Below, piece by piece: positions 1 to 10,905 of a DNA stretch of 64,000 bases. Position 1 is the first letter of the stretch. Every line of letters begins with the position of its first letter. Below the pieces are notes generated by a model, which saw only the letters and a list, made by a program, of their open reading frames with translations, did not search any database and was not told the DNA's origin. The position numbers and the translations under genes were made by a program. The stretch is from the NCBI RefSeq assembly GCF_018139145.2, contig NC_059473.1:1-64000 (forward strand). Reading direction: 5' to 3'. Source of the DNA: Gymnogyps californianus. Taxonomy: Eukaryota; Chordata; Aves; Accipitriformes; Cathartidae.

Positions 1-276
1 CCCTGGAAGAACTCTCGAGAAAGAGAGTCAGAGACGAGACCCTATGTCAAAGCCCGAGCGAGAGCCGTGAGAAAGACCGGCCGAACACGCCTACGATGCT
101 AAACCGGAGGGGCGGCATCACGCTTCTACGCCACGCTGCAAAACGAGACGCGCTTGATTGCCGCTAAGCCAATAAACTTGAGCCCGAGGAGACGCGATGG
201 ATGGCTACTGCGATCGCGGTAGGATGTGCGAATGCCTGAGGCTCCTCAGGCGTGAAGGCTAAGACCAACATCAGCG

Positions 277-454
277 CATTAGACAAGGGACACGTATGAA
301 CACACATTAGACAAGGGACACGTATGAACACACATTAGACAAGGGACACGTATGAACACACATTAGACAAGGGACACGTATGAACACACATTAGACAAGG
401 GACACGTATGAACACACATTAGACAAGGGACACGTATGAACACACATTAGACAC
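277..454. repeat. 28-bp tandem repeat, six copies
   Basis: Six essentially identical head-to-tail copies of a 28-bp unit starting AGACAAGGGACACGTATGAA begin at 281, 309, 337, 365, 393 and 421, followed by a partial copy. Their near identity contrasts with the diverged repeats around them, so the expansion is recent. Copy number is likely to be polymorphic or misassembled. Confidence 0.97.
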
Positions 455-1129
455 ACTGCACCACTCTACCCGCTCATCCCAGAGCCGCTTTGCCAGTGCA
501 CGCATCTCACCGCATACCGCTCCCTCTACCCGCACGACAGGGCCTCCCCACAAACTACCCTCCCATTATGCCAATGTTTGGCCACGCGTGGTCTCCACCA
601 CCCACGCATGGTCTCCCCACCACCCACGCATTTTTGCCCCGCTACTTAGCTTTCACAGTGCCACGGGTCACACTCCCTCCTCGATAGCCATCCTCAATGG
701 CATCTGCGTCGCCTAAATGCAAGGTTCTTTTCATTGCCTCCTGCCCCTCGGTCACCTGCAAAAACAAAACAAAAGCTGATTAATACACACTTCATCCGTG
801 AGAGAGCAGCCCTCCCCAGATCCGCTCGCCTGCTCCGCTCCGATTCCAAAAATAATACATCACGGTCGAGGTCCTCCGTGGCGCTCGAAAATCCAGAGCA
901 TCATACCGACCAAGCCGCTCCAAGGCCCATTGTGCGGCTCCTCGGACCTCGACGCCTCGACCGTTTCTAGAGGCTTGCCGCAAGGTGCCTGCAAAAAACA
1001 ACAGGAAAACCATTGCCGAGTTACCAGCTTACCTCACGCTACCTCACAATCCAATCGCGATCTGCTCAACTCCCCCTCACATGCGCTGAGACCCCAAAGT
1101 CACTTTAACCCTCTACGCTGGCTCGGCAA
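455..1129. repeat. First, diverged copy of the higher-order unit
   Basis: No gene is recognisable here. A short direct repeat of CACGCRTGGTCTCC lies at about 580-633. The stretch from about 640 aligns with the later 2.1 kb units: it has ACTTAGCTTTCA, and a minus-strand exon-like end near 835-870 that resembles the one at 5105. I treat it as a decayed repeat unit. Confidence 0.6.
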
Positions 1130-1532
1130 TGCCGCAGAATACAGACACAGAGCCATGCAATGGACACATAATACCACACAGTGCAACACACTCTTAGATC
1201 ACAGACAAACCAAAACACAATACAGAGCACTGCAATGCAAGACAAGACACAATACAGGGCCGTACAGTGTGAGACAGTCTCACTGTCGGCAGTACAAATT
1301 CAAATACAGAGCAATACAATACAAAACCAATACAGAGCCAAACAGTGCAGTACAAATCCAAATACAGAGCGCTGCAATGCGAGACAGTCTCAACTGGCAC
1401 TCAATCCAAATACAGAGCGCTGCAACGCGAGACAACACAATACAGGGCCGTACAATGCAACGGTCTCAGATCGCAGTCAATACAAGTACAGAGCGACGCG
1501 ATGCAATACAAAACCAAAAGACAGAGCTATAC
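1130..1532. repeat. AC-rich minisatellite, part 1
   Basis: Imperfect repeats of roughly 35-45 bp built on the words AATACAGAGC, GCAATGC and GAGACAGTCTCA. The array resumes at 2166 after an LTR insertion, so the LTR landed inside it. Overlapping open frames here (for example 798-1694) only reflect the repeat. Confidence 0.85.
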
Positions 1533-2165
1533 TGTCGTGGTTTAGCCCCAGTCAGCAGCCAAGCACCACGCAGCCGCTCCCTCACTCCCCCTCCCCGCCC
1601 CCCTGCTCCCAGTGGGATGGGGAGGAGAATCAGGAAAGAAGGCAGAACTCGTGGGCTGAGAGAAGAACAGTTTAATAACTCAAGTACAATATAATACTAA
1701 CAATGATAATAATAATAATAACAATAATAATAATAATGAAATGTAGTTAATAGTAATAACAACAAAAAGGAATAACAAAAAAAAAAAAAGGAGGGGAGAA
1801 GGCAAAAAAGCCAGAGATGCACAATGTAATTGCTCGCCACCCGCTGACCCACGCCAGAGCCGTGATCCGCCCCTCCCGGCCAACTCCCCCCTGTTTATAT
1901 ACTGGGCATGAGGTTCCATGGTATGGAACATCCCTTTGGCTAGCTCGGGTCAGCTGCCCCGGCCGTGCTCCCTCCCAGCTTCTTGCACACCTGCTTGCTG
2001 GCAGAGCATAGGAAACTGAAAAGTCCTTGGCTTAGGATAAGCACTACTTAGCACCAACTAAACCATCAGTATGTTACCAACATTATTCTCACACTAAATC
2101 CAACACACAGCACTGTCCCAGCTACTAAGAAGAGAGTTAACTCTGTCCCAGCCAAAACCAGGACA
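1533..2165 (-). mobile_element. Solo LTR, ERVL-type family (copy A)
   Basis: A complete LTR read on the minus strand: it starts TGTCCTGGTTTTGG and ends AAACCACGACA, with TG...CA termini. A TATATAAA box lies at about 1894-1901. Its polyadenylation signal is degenerate (ATTAAA-like). It is related along its length to the LTRs at 28664 and 43729. The 5-bp flanks TATAC and GATAC differ at one base, consistent with an aged 5-bp target-site duplication, as in class III (ERVL) elements. It is inserted in the AC-rich minisatellite. No internal retroviral sequence adjoins it. Confidence 0.9.
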
Positions 2166-2280
2166 GATACAATACAACACAAAGCTCTGCAAAAGCAAGG
2201 CAGTCTCACACGGTAGTCAAAACCAATACAGAGCGCTGCGATGCAATACAAAACCAGAACAATGGACATGTGAGAAGTCA
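2166..2280. repeat. AC-rich minisatellite, part 2
   Basis: This continues the minisatellite of 1130-1532 beyond the LTR (words AATACAGAGCGCTGCGATGC and CAGTCTCAC) and then merges into the 2.1 kb unit. Confidence 0.8.
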
Positions 2281-5104
2281 GGCTTTAAGACCTAAGCCCC
2301 TCAGGACGCAGGGATGACATGCTGTGGGGGATCTCTACAAAAACAGAACTTTTGAGCGCAGAGCTATCATTCCGGCCCAAGATCGCCCCCGCAAAGGCGA
2401 CCCTCTGGAAACACCCATGATGCAAAACACGCTCGAGGCTCCCATCGTGAGATGAGAAGCGCTCGACGGGCTCTATGCCGAAGCGGCAAGGCATTAGAGA
2501 CTCTACGGACGCCTACCGAGGTGCGTGACGAGTGCAGAGAGCCCGTGGGGCAGAACATAGAGACCTGCAGAAGGAACCATATACGAGACAGCACGCAGAC
2601 AACACAAATGACGCTAGGACACAGACCGGAACATTCGCATCCTGCGGAACGGACCCCGGGCCCGCTATCCGGCCCCAGCCTTAACGGAGCCTAAATAGCC
2701 CTCTCCACAACCCTGACCTTAAACCTCCTGCTGGCCCCACCCCACCCGCTGCTTTTGCCCCTTGACTTATCTTGCAGAGGGCAGGATCCAGAATCCATCC
2801 TCCTCAGGAGCACATCATCTAACCAGGATGCTCCTGCATTCCCCAGGTTCCTCTTCATCACCTGCAAGACAGAGCACCGCCCGTCACCGACACGCCAGCC
2901 AGCACCGACCTCTACCGCAACGACACCCTCCTCAGAAGCACCACGCCACATCCAAAATAAAATCAGATGTTGCGTCCGGCATCTCCCATGGAAGCCGGAG
3001 AGGTAAAGCGCCTGTCGTACTCGGAAGCGATCACCCGCTCTGCGGTTCCCACCCCGCCGCTCCTCTCTCCTCCATCGACTCACCTGAAATCCTTGGCCGT
3101 TTGGAGGAGAGCCCTCAACACCAAAGAGCAACGCTCGGCCAAGTTACTACGGGATCCTCGGCAATTCGGGCCCGAGCGGACCGCTTCATGAGTCTCTCTC
3201 TTTTTCTCGAACTGCTCATTGCTGTGCAGCTTCACCCCTCTGGGAGGGAGGGCGGGCAGCACCTGCCAAAAAAACAGAGGAAAATATACATGCTGAGATA
3301 CCGACCAAAACCCTCCGCCAGCTGGCAGCGCTTCCTCTCTCCCGCTCCTTTCTCTCAGCCGCTTGGAGGTGGATTCTTCGGTCTGCCGTGCCAAGGCCTG
3401 CCCGCCACCTGTAAAACTCAAACAACATAGTATGATTTTTAGCTACATCAATAACACGACACCTCAAAAACCCGCTACTGCAGCACACCGGTCCTCACTC
3501 ACCTTGCCAAAGTCCGCTCCGGTGCGGATATCCCGCTTTGCACCGACTCGCATCGAAAAAACAAAACCGAAAGAGCATAAGCTAGTCAGAACCACCAGCA
3601 GTTGTACCAATCCTCCAACATTGGATGCCGGCCCACCTTCCTCCGGCGCTCCGCTCGCCTCTTCCGTCGCCCTTTGGCACGCGGCTTGTCGCTCCACATC
3701 AGAAAAAACCCAAACCAACCACGTAAAGCAAGTCACCTGGATGCTGACCGATCGCTTGGCGAGACCAAAGGTCTGTCTTCTTTTTGCATATGCCTTCTAA
3801 CTACAGCTGGAAAAAACAAAGAAAAAAAAAAAACCCAGATCTTGAGCCCCACATATATGAGCTAAGGCACATTCAAGATTCAACTCACTCAACTAACACA
3901 CCAACCACCACTCCCAGAAGGCCCGAGTCTGACCTCTGGCACCTGCCAAACACAATGACAGTCTCTCTGTGGCAGCGTCTACAGCTACTTGCCCAGAGCT
4001 GGACTGCACGGTCTTTGCCAAAAGAATCTGGGCAGATCAACATATTACCACACCACCATAAAGCTATGCTACCCCTGTCTTTAGTATGGCCACACCCCTG
4101 GGCAGGGCAGCTCCAACCCTGACACAGACCGACACCGCACACAGACACCACAAATAACGTGCCCATGAGACACGCGAAGACTGCAAGCGAGAAGAAAGCC
4201 TGCCACGGGGAAGATGCTGCCGGCAGAGAAGCCCTACAGTGCCGCGATGGCACAGATGCTTTATAGCGGCCCCAGGAAAGAGAGGCGAATGCTGTGGCCT
4301 GCGAGAGAAAGCTACCATCAAAACCAGAACGATGGATGCACGAGAAGCTGGGCTTTAAGACCTAAGACCGTTAAGGACATGGGGATGAAGCCCCAAAAGA
4401 CAACTCCATGCAAACAGAACTCTCAAGAGCGGAGCTGCAGGCACCACCTAGCTCACCACCACAAGAGATGACCGCTCAAGAAAATCTACGATGCAACGCA
4501 CGCCAGACAGATCCACGCTTTAAGCTATAATTGCAAGCCAAGAAAGCTTGACAGACACTATGGCGACGAGGCAATGCACTCAAGACTCTCGGGAGGGCTA
4601 CCGAGGTGCTTGCCGATCAAAGACCTATGGAGACATCAAGACCTGAGGTAGCTCCGGTATAAGACACAAGACAGACTACACAAACAACACACCACCACAG
4701 ACACAGGCTGGAACTGCCCTGCCCACGCTGGTCTCGTGCTGAAGAGTAACCCGCTCCCTTCACCCGCCCAAAGGGGACTGTTCCGGGATAGCCCTCTCCC
4801 CTACGCAAACTGTAAAAGCCCTCCCTGCAGGTCCCAACCTCGTCCCCTCCCCCCAGAGCCCCCTCCCAAGCACCAGTCCCTCAACTTAGCTTTCAGAGGG
4901 CCAGGGATCTGAATCCATCCTTGACAAAAACCACATTGGCTAACTGCGGTGTTCCTGCAGTCACCAGGTTCCACTTTGTCATCTGCAATAAAAAAAAAAA
5001 AAAACCAAACACCCAAACAGTGAAGGCAGTAAGCATCACACCGGTCAAGGCTGACCTCTTCCACAACTGACCTCTCCTCAGAAGGGCCATGGTGTTCCGC
5101 TCAC

Positions 5105-5151
5105 CTCCTCATTCCAGAGTCGGACGCTGCAGCCGTCATCACTTGTGGCAC
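5105..5151 (-). other. Exon-like cassette B
   Basis: Acceptor CTATCTTAG, a 47-bp body starting GTGCCACAAGTGATG, and donor GAGGAG|GTGAGC. A close copy near 7205-7255 has acceptor ATCTTAG and donor GTGAGC. A diverged copy lies near 835-870. Confidence 0.4.
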
Positions 5152-5237
5152 CTAAGATAGCAAGAGACACAAAATTACCATTGCTCTTGTGAGAAGTCAC
5201 CAGCCCCACAGTCCTCCTCGCTACCACCCCAGCTCAC

Positions 5238-5278
5238 CTCAAATGCACATCCAGTTCCAAAGGCGGCCTGCACAGCAC
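5238..5278 (-). other. Exon-like cassette C
   Basis: Acceptor GGTTTTACAG, a 41-bp body starting GTGCTGTGCAGGCCGCC, and donor TTTGAG|GTGAGC. The copy near 7310-7380 keeps the acceptor TTTGCAG, but its donor is altered. Confidence 0.4.
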
Positions 5279-5365
5279 CTGTAAAACCAAAAAAGGTAAA
5301 CGCTTAGCTAAGTTGCCATATAATACTTAGCTATTAGACACCGACCCAGCCGACAGCCGCCTCAC

Positions 5366-5421
5366 CTTCTCGGAGCGCTCATCAGCACACGGCTTCGCCC
5401 CTCCGAGGCTATGTGTGGCAC
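5366..5421 (-). other. Exon-like cassette A
   Basis: A run of T followed by CAG forms a strong acceptor. The 56-bp body ends CTCCGAGAAG|GTGAGG. Related cassettes at 7468-7538 and 7765-7819 keep both boundaries. Confidence 0.45.
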
Positions 5422-5538
5422 CTGAAAAAAAAAAAAATACAACCAAACCGAAAGACACATGCTGAGATACTGCCCAAAACCGCAGCCCACCCACGCCAAT
5501 TCCCATCTCCTGCTCCCTTACCTTGGCCGCTCACTCAC

Positions 5539-5585
5539 CCTGCCTCTGCCGTTTACAGGTTGCTCTGTTGAGGCTCAGGTACCAC
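5539..5585 (-). other. Exon-like cassette D
   Basis: Acceptor CTTACAG, then 47 bp starting GTGGTACCTGAGCC, then donor GGCAGG|GTGAGT. The corresponding stretch near 7930-7975 keeps the body but not the acceptor. Confidence 0.35.
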
Positions 5586-5680
5586 CTGTAAGACACAAAC
5601 AACAAGGGATGCTTCTAATTTCACCAACACTACGACACCTGAAAAATAACTGCTATTTCAGCCCACTAGACACGGCTCAC

Positions 5681-5733
5681 CTTGCCCAAGTCAGCTCCAG
5701 TGCCGATATCCCGCTTTGCTCATCGCTTCACAC
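5681..5733 (-). other. Exon-like cassette F
   Basis: A T-rich tract and TTTTGAAG acceptor precede 53 bp that contain AGCGGGATATC and end GGGCAAG|GTGAGC. Copies lie at 8066-8104 (39 bp, donor GTGACT) and near 3503-3550 (donor GTGAGT kept, acceptor AG lost). Confidence 0.4.
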
Positions 5734-5873
5734 CTTCAAAATGAAAAAAAAAAAAAACCTACCCACTAAAAACAGACCCCCACAAACCATAACATAGTCA
5801 CATAGCCACCAGTCGCATCTTCCCTTTGATTTCATGCGCTGACCGACCCGCCTTCTCACAGCGCTCTGCTTAC

Positions 5874-5916
5874 CTCTCCTCCGTTGCCCTTTGGCACGCG
5901 GCTCGTCCCTCTGCAT
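5874..5916 (-). other. Exon-like cassette E
   Basis: The minus-strand acceptor is TTTTGCAG, then 43 bp beginning ATGCAGAGGGACGAGCC, then donor GAG|GTAAGC. The related copy near 8213-8251 keeps the acceptor but has donor GCGAAC. The copy near 3650-3700 has lost the acceptor AG. Confidence 0.4.
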
Positions 5917-7467
5917 CTGCAAAAGCAATATCGAACAAGTCACCCGGACGCAGAGCAATAGCTTAACCATTCCAGAGGTCTTCTTTCCATTTAGGTATAC
6001 CATCTAGATTCCAATAACAGCCTGCCATTAAAAAAATCTGGTCATCCCCTGCGTCTCTGCATAGCGCTACAGAAATAACTCCCCTTGCCTGCTGCGTATA
6101 TGGCTCCTTGCTCCGAAATGGACCGTACGCCCTTGGCCTACAAAGTCTAAGCTTATCAACATGTTAGCCTTCGAATCTTACTGTTATTCTTTTGCTGACT
6201 ATCACTGCTATGCCCCCAGGCAGAGCAGCTCCAACCCAGACACAAGCATGCACAGACCAACACTGCACACAAACAAGACAAACGGCATGACCCAGAGACA
6301 TAAAAAAAAAAAGCTCTAAGAAGAATGACTCCTGGACCAGAGACGTAGTTGGGCAAGAAGACCTAGGGGGCCATGAGGAAGAATCTACGGCAGCCTGAGA
6401 AGAGTCAAATGCTGTGGCCCATGGCAAAAAGACATGGCCGCAACTGGGATGAAGCATGTGCAAGAAGCCTTGCTAAAAGACCTATGCCCCTAGGGATGCA
6501 GGGAAGAAGATGTCCCGGAAAAGGTGTCCGTGAAAACGGACCGCTCGAGATCAGAGATGCTGACGCAGCCTGGAACAATGCCGCAAAAGCAGACCGATGG
6601 GAAACTTCCCAGATGCAAGACCTATCCGCGCTTTAAGCCTGTAATGCAAGAAAAGAAGCACCCGATTGGCACTATGCCGATGAGAACAGGCATTCGAGAC
6701 CCTAGCGATGGTGCCGAGGCACATGCCGCGCTCCCTGAGCGCAAAGAACAACAAGACCATCGAGACCTGAGGAAGGTCTAAGACACAGAAGACAGACTCC
6801 ACCAACAACACAACACACACAGACACAGGCTGGAACTGCCCTGCCCACGCTAGCACTGTGCCGAGAAGTAACCCGCTCCCTTCACCTGCCCAAAGGGGAC
6901 TCTTCCTGGACAGCCCTCTCCCCTACGCTAACCTTAAAACCCCTCCCCTGCAATTCCCAGCCTCATCCCCGCCCCCAGGGCTCCCTCCCAAACACCAGTC
7001 CCTCAACTTAGCTTTCAGAGGGCCGGGGGTCTGAATCCATCCTCAACAAAAACCACATCAGCGAACCAGGATATTCCTGCAGTCGCCAGGTTCCTCTTCA
7101 TCATCTGCACAAAAACAGGGCCAGCAGTAAGCATCACGTCAGTCGACACCGACCTCTTCCACAACTCCCTCCTCCTCAAAGGGAACATGGCCTTCCGCTC
7201 ACGTGCTCCGCGTCGATTCCAAAAGTCAGATGCTGCGACCATCGTCGCTTGAGGCACCTAAGATACCGACACACAAAATTGCTGTTGCGCTTGCAAAAAG
7301 TCACCAGCCCCATGCTCCTCCTCGCTACTACCCCAGCTGATCTCCAATGCTCATCCAATTCCAAAGGCTGCCTGCACAACACCTGCAAAGCCAAAAGAGA
7401 AACGCTTCACTGAATTGCCGCAGGATACTTTGCTCTTAGACAGCGACCCAGCCGACAACCACCTTAC

Positions 7468-7538
7468 CTTCTCAGACCGCTCATCAGCATGCAGCTTCAC
7501 CCCTCTGAGCTTCACCCCTCTGAGCCTGCTTGCTGCAC
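7468..7538 (-). other. Exon-like cassette A, second unit, with internal duplication
   Basis: This matches the cassette at 5366-5421 but is 71 bp long. Fifteen bases (TTCACCCCTCTGAGC on the plus strand) are present twice in tandem. Acceptor TTTTTCAG and donor GAGAAG|GTAAGG are both intact. Confidence 0.45.
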
Positions 7539-7764
7539 CTGAAAAAAAAAAAAAACCAGAGCAAAAGACACATGCTGAGATACTGCCCGAATCCACAGCC
7601 TGCCCGCAGCAATTCCCATCTCCCGCTCCTTTACCTTGGCTGCTTGCTGGCCCTGCCTCTGCCATTTTCAGGTGGCCACATTAAGACTCCAAGTCCTCTG
7701 GACTTTTCCGCTCACCTGCTCCAATTCCAGCGTTGGATGTCGACCTGGCCGACAACCGCCTCAC

Positions 7765-7819
7765 CTTCTTGGACTGCTCACTGGCATGCGACTTCTCTCC
7801 TCCGAGCCTGCTTGTGGCA
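7765..7819 (-). other. Exon-like cassette A, third copy
   Basis: A 55-bp copy produced by the local duplication of about 305 bp. Acceptor TTTTTTCCAG and donor AAGAAG|GTGAGG are present. Confidence 0.4.
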
Positions 7820-8065
7820 CTGGAAAAAAAAACCACAAAGCAAAAGACACATGCTGCGATACTGTCTGAAACCTCAGACTGCCCACACCGATCCCCATCT
7901 CCCACTCCTTTACCTCGGCTGCTCACCCACCCAGCCTCTGCCATTTTCAGGTTGCCACATTGAGGCTCAAGTACCACCCATAGAGCCCAAACAACAAGGG
8001 ATGCTTACAACATCACCAACAGTATGACACCTGAAAAGTAACTGCTACTTCAGCCCCCTAGTCAC

Positions 8066-8104
8066 CTCCGGCGCAGATATCCCGCTTCGCTCACTGCTTC
8101 GCAC
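8066..8104 (-). other. Exon-like cassette F, later unit
   Basis: A 39-bp counterpart of 5681-5733. It has acceptor TTTTGAAG and donor CCGGAG|GTGACT. It is 14 bp shorter than that copy, so the reading frame is not conserved. Confidence 0.35.
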
Positions 8105-9189
8105 CTTCAAAATATAATAAAAACCCCAAGCCATAAGCTAGTCATATAGCCACCGGTCACATCTTGCCTCCAACACCACGCGCCAACCCACCTTTTTACG
8201 GCACTCCGTTCGCCTCTCCTCCGTTGCGTGGCTCATCCCTCTGCATCTGCAAATACAACAACGAACATGTCACCTGGATGCCAATCAACAGCTTAACAAG
8301 TCCAGCTATCTGGCTTCCATTCAGGAATACCATCTAGGGTCCAACAACAGCCTGCCATTAAAAAACAAAACCAAAACAACATTACACCCTACATTCACAA
8401 GCCTTAACACCTTTGAGATTCAATCTGTTCAACCACCACTTGAGCAGCCTCTCCCAGATAGTTCCGGTCATCCCCTTGACGTCCTCGCCTGCTGCTGAGG
8501 GCTCCTTGCTCTGAGACAGACTGCACGGCCTCTAACTCAACAGTAACTACAGGCTCTTATTCCTATTGTTCCCCCGACTAACATCGCCACGCCCCTGGGC
8601 AGAGCAGCTCCGACCCAGACACATGCGCAGACTGACACTGCACACAAACAAGACAAAAGACTTAACCCAGAGACACAATAAGACTCTTCACAACACAAAT
8701 TACTCCCAGAGGGAAGAGGCCTTTAGGTGAGAAGGCCTAGGGGGCCGTGAGGAAGAAGCTACGGCTGCCCCGGAAGTCAAAAGCCACGACCCATAACAAA
8801 AAGATATGGCCGCAACTGCAACGATGGATGTGCGAGAAGCCAGGCTCCAAGACCTAAGACCAAAAGGATGCAGAGAAGAAGTAGTCCCAGAAAAGGGCTC
8901 CCTGAAAACAGACCGCTCGACAGCAGATATGCTGACACATCCTGGATGGCTGCTGCGAGAGAAGACCGTCCGTAAACTTCTCGGATGCCACACACGCAAG
9001 ACAGATCTGTGCATTGAGCCCCTAACGCAAGAAAGGAAGCGCTCGGTTAGCATTATGCCGATGAGTTGAGGCACACGAGACCCTCGGTATGGCTACCGAC
9101 GTGCTCACCTAACACAAAAACAACAACAGGAACATCAAGACCTGAGCAACATATGGTAGAGTGCACAGAAAACAAGCCAAACAAACTAC

Positions 9190-10640
9190 CTCCTTACCTA
9201 CAAAGCCCCTAAAGGAATAACAGCGGCAGTCGGGCAATGGAAAAACCACAATGGCGTGACGTGGTGACTCAAGGATCCCAAGCGGACACCTTACCACTAC
9301 ACAAGCTGGTGCTAAAAACACACTAGAGAAACAACAACAAGAGAACATACCTGCCAGCACTGACACGAGAGCAAACCTCACTGGACACTTCAGGAAAAAA
9401 GCAAAACTGGAATAATAGAAAAAGCTTGCGTGCCCGGGACTGCGATAAAAGACAGACCCCCGGCTGCGGATTGTTACCGGCACACATAATACACATCCTC
9501 TTCAGCCAGAAATTCCACGGAAGACGGTGACACAAACCCACGCTGGAACTAAGTGCCCAGCCAGTGCCTCTAAGGAACAATGACTGCCACATCCCGATGG
9601 ACGGTGAAGGCATGGATGCACAAATTACGTCCGGGAATGAAGTAAGGAAAAGGCACGGAGAAGTGGAGACCTCACAGTTCCGGAGGGTCTATTTTAAGGT
9701 ACCTAATGCTTTACGAGACGAGACTCACCTGACATCCAGCCCTGCAGATTGTGATGCAGAGGCCCAGATGGTTTACACTGCATCTCTCCTGACTTCATCA
9801 CACCTCCAGTCAGCTGTGGAGAGACTAAAACAGAACAGGCCTCATCAACACCCAAATCCAACAGCAAAACCAGCCTGAGGAAGGCTGAGGAACCCTCCTC
9901 CCTTTCCCAGCCACCCCCCATTCTCAAAACTTTACAAACCCCTTCTCTTCCACTGAACTGACAGGGAAGGAACCCCACTGCTTCCTGACAGCTCCTGCCC
10001 TGTATTTGCACCCCTGAACCCCCTGCGCCAGCCGCTCCTCAGGAGCTGCTCTTCTCAGCCACACCCTGCATCCTGCAGCCACCTCCTATCTTACACCTTC
10101 CCACAGACTCTGGGCTCTGCCACAGGCCCACAAAAAAAACCCGTGACATCCTGAAGCTTATAATCTACAAGGGGCCTGCCGCAAGCTGTAAACCTTCTAG
10201 GGACAACTCTGTGTGTGATCGGCAAAGGCAAGGAGCCGTCCCATACCCTGAAAGACACAATACCCTATGTCCCTGCCGCTTCCTTGAAAAATGCCAAAAC
10301 TTCATATACAGGATGCATACAAGCTGCTCACCCTCACCACTGCTAGATAATCTCACCATCAGTCCTGTTAAGAGAGATCATATCAGGAACTCACCAAGTA
10401 TACAGCAAAAGTGGGGAAAAAACCCAAGGTTTCCTCTTCAATAAAACCAAGAATTCCAGGAAAAAGCAATGCACCTCGACTTCAAAAAGAAAAAGCATAC
10501 TATTAAACCACCTTGCCACCCCCAAACACTCAATACAAAACTACTGACCTGAAGAGAAGAAAAAAAAAAAAAAAAGCAGCTGCATCCAAGTGCACTTTCT
10601 ACGATACACACTGCTGAACCTCGACTAGTCCAGAAGCTCT
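9190..10640. other. Apparently unique sequence, no gene recognised
   Basis: Mixed-composition DNA without clear tandem structure. I saw no recognisable coding domain. Short splice-like motifs occur on the minus strand, for example a CTGCAG acceptor and CAG|GTGAGT donor only 13 bp apart near 9725-9737. Poly-A runs occur near 10560. Confidence 0.5.
9351..9387 (-). other. Exon-like cassette outside the array
   Basis: On the minus strand a pyrimidine-rich stretch ending CTGAAG is followed by 37 bp and donor GCTGGCAG|GTATGT. It lies between the 2.1 kb array and the promoter-like segment near 10.8 kb, on the strand expected if one transcript ran through both. Similar motifs could arise by chance. 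Confidence 0.25.
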
Positions 10641-10643
10641 TAC

Positions 10644-10775
10644 CAGCTCAAACAGACACCTCTGCTTCCCTCAATGCCAAAACACATCTGCCCACAGAGC
10701 TCAGACACCTCACAGACTGCCTTCAGCTGAAGGAACAGCAGAGCACCAACACCAGTAGAAGCCCAGGAGCAGAAT
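10644..10775 (-). other. Candidate first exon of a minus-strand transcript
   Basis: The right end is about 30 bp downstream of a TATA-like word at 10802-10809. The left end is a good donor, GAGCTG|GTAAGA, at 10643-10644. The start is therefore estimated, not seen. It would be the first exon of a transcript running left through the exon-like cassettes. No transcript evidence is available. Confidence 0.25.
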
Positions 10776-10794
10776 GAGCTCCTGGAGCAGAGGC

Positions 10795-10905
10795 TGTGGG
10801 TCATATACTCCAGGCCCCGCCCACCCCCCTTCCCACAATCCCCTGGGAAAGGGGAGGGGCCAACCACCACAAGGCATAAAGGCAGCCAGAGGAGCAGCAG
10901 GGAGT
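10795..10905. promoter_or_regulatory. Promoter-like segment, possibly bidirectional
   Basis: Read on the minus strand there is a GC box (GTGGGCGGGGCC) followed by AGTATATGA. Read on the plus strand there is a GC box (GGGGAGGGGCC) followed by GCATAAAGG. The two TATA-like words face outward from a shared GC-rich core. It may instead be part of an old LTR that I do not recognise. Confidence 0.35.

Larger units (their letters stand above)
5105..5916 (-). other. Cluster of six exon-like cassettes, best-preserved unit
   Basis: Read on the minus strand, this 0.8 kb holds six different short segments. Each is preceded by an AG acceptor, usually after a T-rich tract, and followed at once by a GTRAG-type donor. 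In transcription order they are 5874-5916 (43 bp), 5681-5733 (53), 5539-5585 (47), 5366-5421 (56), 5238-5278 (41) and 5105-5151 (47). The spacers are about 86 to 140 bp. Related cassettes recur in the other 2.1 kb units, some with a lost acceptor or donor. The reading frame is not kept: stop codons and indels differ between units. If transcribed, this is more likely a spliced non-coding RNA or a decayed gene than a coding gene. That it is transcribed is inference only. Confidence 0.45.
1..9190. repeat. Higher-order tandem array, unit about 2.12 kb
   Basis: The same ordered set of sequence blocks recurs about four times. The anchor 'ACTTAGCTTTCA' (or a close variant) lies at 644, 2765, 4884 and 7006, spacings of 2121, 2119 and 2122 bp. 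A second anchor, 'AACCAGAACRATGGA' or its diverged form, lies near 2252, 4322, 6442 and 8815. The last interval is longer, partly because a block of about 305 bp (7500-7690 and 7800-7980) is locally duplicated. Copies are clearly diverged, so the array is old. Within each unit, short blocks end in CACCTGYAAAA or a variant on the plus strand; on the minus strand these read as splice-acceptor-like sites. The first copy also holds a 28-bp tandem repeat, an AC-rich minisatellite and an LTR insertion. I recognise no protein domain in it. Confidence 0.85.

Noticed and set aside
277..454. CRISPR array
   Set aside because: The 28-bp units are directly adjacent with no variable spacers, and the genome is eukaryotic.
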